From assembly GCA_932521025.1 (NCBI GenBank), contig OW051471.1, forward strand, positions 2,542,001-2,606,000: a stretch of 64,000 nucleotides of DNA. Direction: 5' to 3'. Source of the stretch: Oscheius onirici (Eukaryota; Nematoda; Chromadorea; Rhabditida; Rhabditidae). The position numbers were made by a program, and so were the translations under genes. The notes below the pieces were generated by a model. That model worked only from the letters and a program-made list of their open reading frames with translations, was not told the origin of the DNA and ran no database searches. This document shows positions 34,390 through 45,100 of the stretch, one piece after another; position 1 is the first letter of the stretch; the number at the start of each line of letters is the position of its first letter.

Positions 34390-37300
34390 ATGAAAAAAGT
34401 AGCAGTAATCGGTGCCGGGCCTGCCGGGCTCACAGCCGCCAAACAATCCATCCAAGAAGGCTATGACGTTACAGTTTTCGAGCAAGCAGACGACCTGGGC
34501 GGAACCTGGCTCTTTTCTTCGGATCCCTCAGCCCAGTCCGGGCTCTACGAAGCAATGATCACCAATATGCCGAAACAGTTGATGGAATACGAAGATTTTC
34601 CATATCCGGACGATGTTCCGAGTTTTATGAATGCCGAAATGGTGTTGGAATATTTGAGAAGGTACGCTGAAGGGATCAAGATAGAATATGGGACGAAGGT
34701 GGTCAAACTGGAACTAAATGAGGAAAAGGAAGAAAGGAAGTGGAAGGTGAGTGATGAAAAATACGCGAAGACTGAATTAGTGAAGAGTAAAAATTAGGTC
34801 TACCAGCATTTCTCCATCAATTTTTTGATACATTTCTTTTCTTTTTATGTGAAAATTTTTGAACAAAATTGAGAAAGAAGTATTCACATTGAAACGCAAC
34901 GCAAGACCCTATACTAACTTTACTATTGAAACAAAAAAGTCATTTTTAGAGAAGACGGTTCCCAGACCATAAAATAGAGCAAAATGATGCTTTATTTAGT
35001 CTTTTTGGGGCCAAGTTCTGGTAATGTTTATCACGAAAGCAACAATTCGCGAAAATTTCGTTTGTAAAATGTTTCACCACTTTGTAGTAAGAATTTCACT
35101 TTTACGAACTACTGCTATAAAAGGAAAAAATATTCAAGAACACATTAAAAAAAATTTTACCAAAAAAAGTTTCATCATCCTAGTAGGTGTGTCTGTGTTC
35201 AATGACATAGTTGGTCATGGTCTTGGCGTTATCACAGAACACCATTTGTGCTAACAGTTTAGCGACGCCATTTCGACTGAAAAATGTTATAATTTTGAAG
35301 GAAAAAAGAATATCCTACGGAATAGGCTCTCGTCGATCGTGCCTCAACCAAAAGAACTAAAAAAAATTATTCAGATTCTATTCGAAGACGTCCAAGGACA
35401 GTCAACCCAATTTTTCGATATTGTCTTTGTCTGCAATGGTCACTGTCGGGATCCGACCAACTTTATTGATTTCTCTCAGTACAGAGGTACGTTTTATAGT
35501 CAGTTCGGCGGCTACCGAGAAAAACTAACTTTGCAAAATATTGGTAAACGAAATAAAAACCGAAGTCCTCTTTTGCGAATCGCTAATGTTTTTATGATTC
35601 ACAGTGGAGCCAAGAGCTGATAACTTGAAAAATGCACAGTACCGTAAAAACCTCTATTTGAAGTCCCCCTCTATTATAAGCCCCCCCCCCCCCCCCCCCC
35701 CCCCCCATCTCTATTAGAAGCCCCCCCCCCCCCCCGCCCCCAAATCTGGCAGTTTTCAACGTTTTTATGTTACAATTTCGTCTCATTTTGTGTTTTTCTC
35801 AATATCTTTGCTGTTTTACTATTCTCTTTGTTTATTTTTACTTTTAGCAGAATTAATTTCATATTGCAGAAAGAGAATGTCTTCTCGTGAATGTGACGAG
35901 GAAGAAATGCCGAAGAACCGTCGCTTGGAGCTGAAGAGGATTTTATTCTAATTACTTTTTTATTGTACTTTCTGGAGGATGCCTCGAAAGCCATGATGTC
36001 GACTGAAGCTGTCTATCGTTTCGTGGTGATCGTCCTGAACGAATCTTTCGAGAAGATCACATCCGGAACGGACTACAGAGCTTACAGATGATGGCAAAGA
36101 AGAAAGACAACATAGTTTTCCTTCTTTTTTGGACCCGTACTGTGCGACTCACCGAGCTTCAACCGAGATGTTTACTAACCTGTACCTTGAGCTCAACAGT
36201 ACAAGGAAGGTTTTCGCGTTGGTCTCCTTCCTGGAGACGAAATGAGCCACGACTTCCCGAAGCGATACTGCCTCACACTGGTCATCAAGGTACTGTGTCT
36301 CGCCTCAAAGTGATTTGACCGTTCGCCAGCTCACCAACTACCTGGCGGAAGCTGAGAAGTCTCTGAACAAAAGATGGGATGTTGTGACCACTCTCAGCCA
36401 ATTCCGAATTCTGTCGGACGCCGTACTCAAGTTCACCAAGGGCGACTCGCCCTCTACGCTCCGATCAAAGACTCTGAATTCTAACGACTACTTCTCTGAC
36501 GATGACGGTGCCACCTCGCCAACTCGCTCACATGGAGGACACTCTCTCTTTGCTGTCGATGCCCGGATAAACAATCGTGACGAGGAATGCCGCCATGACA
36601 AGGGACAACAATTCAATCATCGTGGAGGACGCTATGGAGGACAGTTTGGAGGACAACGTGGAGGATTCTTTCGTGATGGCAGACACCAGCAGAACCCGAA
36701 CCAGCGTGGCAAAATAGACTTCGAAGAGAAACTTTAATAAGAAATTTCGATCAAAAATTAGAACCCCCCCCCCCCCCCCGGGGCTTCTAATAGAGGTTTT
36801 ACGGTATTCTGACTTTAGAACGACGAACAATTTGAATTTGAACACACTGTTTTCGGTATTCACTAGTCACGTAGCCAAATCACCAGAAAATCTGGTTTTT
36901 TTTCATCGTTCAAGTCTCCTTTCGTACATGCCAGTTGAAGCTATTTGTTCTCGGCTGTACGAACAATATTGTTTCATTGTTGAGGTATAAGCTAGAAACT
37001 CGAAAAGAACACACTGTATTCTTTGTCTTGACTCTAAAAAAATGAATGTTGACAATGTTGTTTAGGCAAATACTGCAACAAACATGGGAATAGACCCGTA
37101 AGGTTCCTTCGAATTAGCCCTTCGTCTTATGACTGCTATACTTGTGGCAATGGGTCTCGCAACAAAAATTCTACTTTTCCTCAATAGCCCTTGAAACTTA
37201 AAAAAAAACTCTATATTTTAGGACGCGTAATTCACAGTCATAACTACCGTCGAGCTTCTGACTACGCTCATAAAGTGGTCGCTATTGTGGGAACTGGTCT

Positions 37301-40300
37301 TTCTGGAATTGACATCACACTCCAGTTGGCTGAAGTTTGTGAAAAAGTATTTATTTTGTTCATAAAACAAAGAAAACACCAAAGTTCAGGTTCATCTGAT
37401 GGGTAGCAAAGAGTGGAAAGATCTACCTGGAAACGTGATTTTCCACCCGGGACATGTGAAAAGTGGGTTTTTCGTTCCGGAAATCGAAAACGAGTGACTG
37501 CACCTTTTGTAGTCAGCTAGTAAAAGTTATCTGTTGAAACACAAAAATTGAATTTAACAGAAACAAGAAAGGTCTTTGGTAGATATAACTGTATGTATGT
37601 CAAATTCTTGATGCCATTGTTATACAAAAGTTGCACATGCATCTTTTACAAAGTATTGTGTTCTTTTTTTACTTATTATATTGTCACTTGACAACTTTAT
37701 ATTTTTGCTTTTCTTTCCTTTCTTCGTCATCTCTTTCATATTCTGCTCCTTGTCATTTATCTTCTTCTCCTCATTTTTCTTCTGCTTGACTTTTACATGT
37801 CGATCCGAAATAGAGCGATGTGTGATCTCTCTATTACTAAAGCGCAATGGTATCTGTCGTGGACTCTGTTTATTTATTGGTTTGTTTCTCCGTGACCTCA
37901 AATTTTGGTGTATTGTTAAGAGTCGCCGTCTTCACCCAGAAGACCCGGGTTCGACTCCTCTCCTCTGCAAATTTTTTTGCTAAATTGTTTTGAGCAGGAA
38001 ATAGAGTCAAGGTAACCGGTGGGGGATTAAAAAGGACCAGTTGATCTGTATAAGATCAGAGAGGGATCGGACAGCTGGAAAAGGGATCAGAAGAGATCGG
38101 TTGACTGGGGAAAGGATCAGAAGGGATCGGTTGATTGGGTAATAATACGATACATTTGCAGTAGGTCGTTACGGATACAAAGGTCAAAGATGCTTTTCAC
38201 ATTTAGGATTTTTAGGCGGTCGCCGTATGACTGATATGAAATATGGAACCTTTGACATATGTCGCGGGTAAAGTCTCTCAGTGGCTGTTCAAGAACTTTA
38301 CATGCGTTGGTATTAGGTTGAGGTGCAAAGATTTCCGAACAGTAAAGAATAATCGGTGAAACGTAAATGCTGAAGAGTCGCATGAAATCAGATGGATTGT
38401 GAAAATATTCTCAACATTCTGTTGCAGATGGAGAGAGCTTTTCGTGCTGTTACGGCGATGTAGTTTTCAAAATTTAGTTTTTCATTAATCTGGATGTCAA
38501 GATCTCTTGTGATAGGGCTAACGTAAATTTGGATGTTATCAATGTAATAAGTCAGCAGTATTTCGATCCTTGTCGATAGAGTTCTACCGTTTTGTTTTGT
38601 TTGTTCTGTTTTGTTTCTATTCATATACTCCCACAGTGACATCTATCCGTCTTCGTCAAATCCTTTTTTAATGAAGATAAGAGTTCGCAGAGCTTGTCCA
38701 ATCTGTATTTTTCTTGGTTCAATCAAAGTGTAGTGGTCAGGAAACAGTTTACGGACGGTGAACGCTCGGCTAGCTCTCTTGTAATGAAACATTTTATTAT
38801 TATTATCTATTTCCAAATCGTAGAATTATCTATGTGGAATAGAGTTATTGTCCAACATAGATAATGAAAGATAAAGTGGTTTCAAGTTCTCCTCCGGCAG
38901 ATTCAGCATTCCGCTTGGAAGGACCTCAAAACAGAAGTACTGTTCTTTGTATCCAACAACAGCCTTATTGATGATGGCCAACTCGGTACCCTGCAAACTC
39001 AAAAATGAACATGAACGGAACAAAAACATACAGGACTTGGAGCTATGCTCGGTTTTGTTATCATAGTGTTGAGTGCTGACGCTATTTGAGAAGCTCCGAA
39101 AAAAAGGAGCAGAACGGTGGAGCCTGGGCGGAAAAATTTTTTAAAAGTTAGCTCTCTGTGAATCTCTCCGAATATTTTGACCTACCGGTCTTCAATATTT
39201 TAGGGTGCATTCTCATCAGGACATACTAGTTGAACAGAGTCGGAATACGTAGCTTTATGCTATTGTTGCGACTGTATCTAGCAAAGGCGGAATCAGATTC
39301 CACCTTTTTCACAGCTTTGATCCTTCATTGAACATCCAACTTTTGTCTTTTGAGTTCCGTTGCTCAGGAACCACGGTTGATTCGCTCGCAAAATCGGATT
39401 CTCCAGAAGTAATGTTGGTCCTTTTTTGCCCCGTAAACATTTTTGTTATAGAAATTTGTTGCTGGCTTACTCAGTCCAGCGGAAATTGACGATTGCTGGT
39501 CTTCTCTTTCCCGAGTCACCGTCTAGTTTGGCGCTTTAGACTCACTGTCTTTCACTCACTTAGTCTCTCTGCCTCGTTGTTATTAGTCGCTTTGTCTCTC
39601 TGTCTCCCAGTCTTTTACTTTCTCAGCCTCTCTGTTGCTTTGTCTCTCAGTCTCCAGTCTTTCTGTGATAATACCGATCCTTAGACCATTTTCAATTTCG
39701 ATGAACTTACTTTTGGCAGGATCTGGTGCATCGAAGAGAAGCAGCCGATGAAAAGTTAGCTTCTGGTTTGATCGGCTCTCAGATTCATTCATTGTTCTCC
39801 ATCCAAAGTTTGGAAAATAGTCCAACTTGGAATATTTTCGGTGGCGATCGTAAAAAGATCGTATCGACCATTACAACCTCTTCCCTATTAGCGGTGAACA
39901 CGAAAAGGTTTTCAAGGAAATGTAGTAAATGTATTGCTCTCAATGTTATGTGATAGTATACAAAGAATTATTGAAACAAACAAAAAGCAAGCGTCTAGTG
40001 ACAATATTTTCCAAACGAAAATTTTCAAAAACCAAAAGACAATTTCCAGAATGTACTCCCCAATCTCTCATTCTCTCCTCCGGTCAAGAAATTAGTGATT
40101 TTGACACTGTGATCGATTGTACTGGCTATCAATTCAATTTTCCTTTCCTGGATGAGAATCTGGTCCAGATTACTCACAACGGGAAGGTTGTCGAGCCCGT
40201 TTGGAGACTCGTAGCACACATGTTTCATCCAACAGACTTATTTTTTATTGGTTCGTATTTTTTTCGATATCTACTCAGTTTTTTCTTGACCCGAAATTTT

Positions 40301-41441
40301 TTTTCGCCTTTAAAACATTCGTTTCTAGGACTAAACGAGCTCTCCTTGACCTTCCTCCTGTACGAACAACAAGCCAAGTTTGCTCTGTCACTAGCGTCTG
40401 GTAGATTATTACCACCAAGTATTGAAGAGATGCAGAAGTGGATCGATGATCGGTACAAGTGAGTGGTGTATATGTGTAAAAGAAGGGAACAAAAGAAAAC
40501 GGAAAACACTAGAGTGCAGGCTTTGTTCTATTTCTAAAGTTCACAACAAAACATCAAAATTGCGTTTTGCAGTTTCGAAAACTTGAGAGGCAAATATTTT
40601 TAGTAGACAAGTATTATTATCGCAAATGAATACAAGGAACTGCACACAGTGTAATCGAAAAGTATATAGCAAAAGTTTGAAACAAAAAAAACTGTTGAAT
40701 GTTTTTTCATGAGGACTGTTAGATGGTTTTTTTTTGTACTTACAAAAACGAACAATGGATCGGCGTTTTGGATCCTTCCATGAGAATAGTTTGCTTTGAA
40801 ACATGAAAAACTCTAGAATTTAAGGTGTTTTCAACTTGCTAGTCGATGCAAAGGTTTGGAGGTTAAATATTCAGTAATTCTGATTGATCCGGTGCGTTTA
40901 TTGCGTTGTGTACTTTGAGACATACAAGGATTTCTTGAAACACAAAGCAATCTGGAAAATCAAGTTTTCTACCCAAAAAAGATGACTAGAAAATGTCCCG
41001 AGAACTTTCAATACTTTTTCAGACAGCTTGAAGAGGAAAAACTCCCGCTTTCAATGTTCCACTACATGCCCCTGGATCAGTACGATTATATGAAGGAAAT
41101 GGCCAAACTGGGAGGCTATCCCGTGAAAAAGCATTTGGAGGTTTGTTCAATAAAGAGGCCATACCGTAACCCGTCGAGACCGATATAATACTATACTTGA
41201 ACGTAGGATACTCAACTAAAAGATTTTTGGTTTGTCGAAAACCATTATTTCGCCACGGAAAATGGGGTACGGTAATGCCCTCTTTTTACTGGACTAAACA
41301 TAATAGCGAAAAATATGATTTTTTTTTCAGTTGATTTGGAATATGAATGAATGGGCTGAAGCAGAAAGACAACAGAATCCAACAGGATACAAAATGACGA
41401 AAATTACTATCAGAGGAGAAGATTTTAGGATTTCTTCATAG
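34390..41441 (+). CDS. Flavin-containing monooxygenase (short form)
   Basis: Uses FAD and NADPH to oxygenate soft nucleophiles (N, S) in xenobiotics and metabolites. Eight exons join in frame: 34390-34746, 35375-35486, 37222-37346, 37390-37462, 40050-40250, 40329-40458, 41023-41140, 41331-41441; 408 residues. The FAD site GAGPAG is at 8-13. The FMO signature is [11 protein letters not shown] (155-165), with Tyr replacing the usual first Phe. The NADPH site GTGLSG is at 180-185 and the CTGY motif at 246-249. Length and the absence of a C-terminal membrane anchor fit the short insect/yeast-like FMOs rather than the roughly 530-residue membrane FMOs. Introns 2 and 4 are greatly enlarged by insertions, yet all exon phases match. 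AATAAA lies at 41639-41644. Confidence 0.88.
35638..36808. mobile_element. TIR element with poly-C ends and coding remnants
   Basis: Ends are mirrored: TACCGTAAAAACCTCTATT at the left and AATAGAGGTTTTACGGTA at the right, each followed inwards by 'gaagcccc' and long C runs (35681-35706, 35721-35735, 36764-36779). The core (about 35990-36740) has coding-like composition. A frame at about 36261-36737 encodes [20 protein letters not shown] and ends in an RGG/GGQ-rich tail ([16 protein letters not shown]). Its opening lies after stops in the same frame, so it is probably decayed. I could not identify a transposase. It lies in FMO intron 2. Confidence 0.6.
37810..38140 (+). repeat. SINE-like repeat with B-box, copy 2
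   Basis: Starts near 'actaaagcgcaatggtatctg', contains GGTTCGACTCC (37947-37957), 'gctaaattgttttgag', 'aggaaatagagtca' and several GGGATCGG/GATCGGTTGACTGGGG units. The second half matches 2180-2400. In FMO intron 4, directly abutting the LINE fragment. Confidence 0.55.
38117..38642 (-). pseudogene. Decayed non-LTR retrotransposon (LINE) reverse-transcriptase C-terminus
   Basis: Two minus-strand frames, 38642-38388 then 38383-38117, offset by a frameshift and read as one damaged protein. The first has [21 protein letters not shown] and [14 protein letters not shown]; the second [39 protein letters not shown] and [21 protein letters not shown]. This order (RDLGV..LSF..HI, K-A..R, Y-V-RP-LEYCS-W, LE-VQ-FTR, Y-RL-LN-SLE-RR) is the thumb/tail of CR1/Jockey/RTE-class LINE polymerases. 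No YADD catalytic block is present, so it is a 5'-truncated dead copy. Confidence 0.75.
38826..39225 (-). pseudogene. 3' part of a minus-strand gene nested in FMO intron 4
   Basis: Three frames join with canonical GT-AG sites and matching phases: 39186-39225, 39032-39123, 38826-38990 (introns 62 and 41 nt), about 98 residues ending at TAA, with AATAAA soon after. The peptide has a hydrophobic segment ([17 protein letters not shown]) preceded by HPKILKTG and followed by [14 protein letters not shown]. The HPK-turn-hydrophobic-GTEL layout loosely recalls a transmembrane helix of nematode Str/Srd chemoreceptors (SPK..., PSG...), but this is weak. No upstream exon with the right phase was found, though 39711-39825 (starting MDYFPNFG, with a donor) may belong. 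It could be a truncated receptor copy or an unknown gene. Confidence 0.35.
39530..39665. repeat. CT-rich low-complexity tract
   Basis: Imperfect repeats of 'tctctctg' and 'gtctctcagtctcc' in FMO intron 4, with the reverse complement giving a Glu/Arg/Thr-rich spurious frame. Confidence 0.7.
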
Positions 41442-42133
41442 AAAAAAAGTTGTGGAAATGAGTTTTACAAGTCAAAGAATTGTTTTCTGTGAGTTTCCGA
41501 AGCTCACAACTTGTCAGTATTCTTCAAAAAAAAAGTCGAGAGGAAAATTGTTGTGTAACCATTTTTGTTACAGTAAACGGATAATGGAGAGCTCTGCCTT
41601 CTGAACTGTTTTCTTCATCGGTGATTTTGGGTGAGACAAATAAATTTATTAAAAAACCAGGTGGAACATGTAAAGGTTTTTGCATTTTTTTAGCAAAAAC
41701 CAATAAAGACTCTTGCGCAACTTTTCGTGTTTCACGTCGTCGACTGGTTTCCGATTGGGTACGCTGAAAGTATAAAAGTTGCGTTGCACACCCCTACAAC
41801 ATGTTCCAGTATGTCGAACATGTGAGTAACATCGGAGTGAGCAAGTGAGCAGCAACCGGCTTCAACACATTTCTATAATTGCAACGAGGCTTTGTTCCTG
41901 AACACGAACATCGTGAGGAAGAAGTACAGCCTATGAATTCTATTTGGTTTGGCGAGGTTTTTTCTTCGGATTGAGCACCAACTCTGTTCAAATCATTCTT
42001 CGGACAGAAAAAAGATAGTTTGTTTCAAAAGCTTCCACCATTTTAATTTTTACACAACAAGCGTATGATTTCGACGTCTTTCTCGTTGGTTTTCGAGATT
42101 TATTCAGTAAATACAGTGTCTACAAACACATTT
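41442..42133. other. Convergent spacer between FMO and P450
   Basis: Holds the FMO 3' UTR with AATAAA (41639-41644) and, on minus, the P450 AATAAA (42099-42104, 30 nt after its stop). No gene in between. Confidence 0.6.
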
Positions 42134-45100
42134 TCAAGCTCGTTTGCTCATAGTAACCTTGTACGTTTTGGCTCTACGAAGATTGGCGAATTCTTTGTGA
42201 GAATCCATGCTTGGCGGATTTTCCGGGTCGGCGACCATTTCGTAGTTTAGGAGGAAGTTACCCATAATCTGAATACTTTCCCTTACTTTTTGGCTCAAAA
42301 CATTCCTACCAAATATAGTTCAGCCCGGGCCAAAGATTCTCCCAAGCAGGCCCTTTTGCCCATTCCGAAGGCCGTCGAGTACTGGTCCAAGTTCGAGTTC
42401 AGAAATCGGTCCGGGTTGAACTGAAAAGTTAGTATTTTTTCTATTTTTTTTGTACAGCAACAGTTCAAGCATTTCAAGTTTTATACAGAATTTTTTGTGA
42501 CAAAAGGATGTCTTCACGTTACGAACTTTGGAACTTGCGTATAAGAGTAAATAGTTTGAAGTTTTCCTCGTAATTTGACGTAGCGGAAAAGTACGCATCG
42601 AGAATTTTTTGACAAGCGTTAGTATGTCTTTTTGACATCTTTTGGTCTGAAGAGGATAAAATATTTCGCCGAATAAGTGACTTAGAAAAAAAAGTAACTT
42701 ATTGTTAGAACCATCGTTTTAGCCAAATTTGCTTGCCATCCGAACAGCTGGAAGACTACGGTTTATATTTTTTTAGCTCACATTCCCGAATTGAAACAAT
42801 TCTGAAAGTAAAACTAACGTTCTTTTCGAAATGCTACGAAATGCCCAAACTAATGGATACACTTGCTCGAGGAAATAAAAGTCGAGAGATTGTGGGACTG
42901 AGACGAAATACTATTTCTGGTTATGTTCAACAGTTTAAACATTTCAAGTTTTATAGATTTTTTCCTAGCGCTGCTCTCTGAGAGCGTGTATTTAGTGAGT
43001 ACTGTATCATCCGAAAGAAACCCACAGTGAAGGATTCAACAATTTCTCTTTATAGGGATTTATTGAAATTCTTTTCGCGAAACACGAAACGACGTTCAGT
43101 TCAACTTTAGTCGTTTGGCGTGAGTGTGAACTAACCCAGTCCAAATCTGCTCATTTCTAGGATAAGCACCAAAACTACAGTAACCGGACCTTTTAGGATA
43201 AGAACAGAGGCTACCGTAGCCTGACCATCAATTACAAAGGTTATTGTAATTTTGCAGTTATTTTATATACCTATTCCAGAAGTGGTTATGTACAAAATCT
43301 GGGGTACTGGAAGAGCGAAAAGTCGATAAACTGCTTACCGCCTTTCCATCCACAAATCTGTCGGGATCGGTATTGATGAGACACAATTGAGCTGTGACGG
43401 CAGTTCCTTTTTCGATGTTGAATTTGCCAATTTGGGTGTCTTCGGCAGCTGTTCTCCATAGGTTGAAGACAACAATCGATGATATTCGGAGAACTTCCTG
43501 GAAGTAATTTTTGAACTGTTTGTGGACTAAAAAATACCGAAATAATGGCGTTCAGGTAGACTGTCTTTGGCTTGTCTGCTAGGCTAAGAGCTCGGTTTCT
43601 ACCAGTTACTTCGTCCAACTCGGCTTGAGCTTTTTTGATTACCTGAAAATGCTTGTTCGAGTTCCAGGAAAAGTAATTGCAAAAATTAAAAAAACCTCGT
43701 CATTTTGAAACTTTACAGTTTACGCAGTTACTCCCCACTAAAGATTCTGTGTTTTACATACGGAGTAAGAGCCTATAGCTGAAAAAGTACACAGTTGTTT
43801 TTTGGGTTTCATGTTCCGAATATTTAACTAACTAAATACTGACTCACTGCTTTCGATATTCGCTACAAGTCAAATACCTAAACACTGAAGAACGTTTTAT
43901 ACTTGTCCTCCCCTCTCTCTCTTCATTTATGTCCCTTCATGTATTTTAGGGTATGTGTCGTTTTGTTTCATGTTTCAAGGGTGGTTGACAACAGAGACGT
44001 GTACATAATGACTTCATCCAGAAAGTCACAAATTCTAAACGTGATTGAAAAAACTGTTCCGGAAGAAGAACAGAAAACTGAATGGACTCAAAAAAATCTC
44101 GGTAGTACTATGACAGGCAACACGACTCGATTTGACACAAAATTGCGTACTGCGTATAATTGGCAAATTTATAGTCGATTCCAAAAAAATGGTGCATAAT
44201 TCAAACCAGCACGCCAAGAAATTCGGGGGAATTTGAACGTTCAAAAATATACCTCATTTTTTCCAGGTTAGCAATTTTTTATGTAGCCGAAAATAATCTG
44301 AATAGTTGCTTTCTTCACGTAGTAAAGTATACATTCTACTATTCTTGAACAGAAAACGAGCAAAAATCGGCCAAGAAATGATGAATGCAAAACTAACATT
44401 CCCAAATGAATTTCCTACGTTCAAATTCCCGCGAAATTCTTGGCGAGCCGGTTTGAATTATGCACCATTTTTTTGGAATCGACTAGCTCAGCTTATTGTT
44501 CATATCACGATAGATAAACCTGAAAACCTTTATTCGACTGATAAAAGTAGCAAAAAAGCGAAAAATAAATAAAATGTGATATTCTAGTTTTTTTCATCAA
44601 TTTCCACCAATTTTGCGCTGAAACGCATGTTTCCTAGATTATTTTAGACGCTGGTTAGCATAAACTTAGTAGGACAACAAAAAAAACTAGTTGAAAAACA
44701 CCTAAAAACACTAAATTTGCCAAATATACTCAGTACGCAAATTTGCGTCAAAACGAGTCGTGTTGCCTGTCATAGTACGAGTCGTGTTGCCTGTCATGTA
44801 CCAAAATCTCTTCGAAATTTTGGTACAACGTTTGCTTCAAAGTTGAGATATACGCCAATAAACGGCAAGACAAATAATGCTTCTTCTTTTGAGTCGATAT
44901 GAAATTACAAACCTCACGAAAATCCTTGTTAGTCGTAGATGTCAAAAATCTACATTTTTTTTCAACTCTCACCTGCGGATTCAGCGTCAGATAGGAAAAA
45001 GCCCAGTAGAGCGTAGTGGCTGTAGTTTCCTGGCCAGCAAACCAGAGGTCGACAAGAGTCATCAGAAGAGAGTCCTCACTAGAAAATATTGCACTTTGTC

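Noticed and set aside
43903-44199. 98-codon plus-strand frame in P450 intron 6
   Set aside because: It lies in the arm of a foldback element and is mirrored in the other arm; no independent coding evidence.
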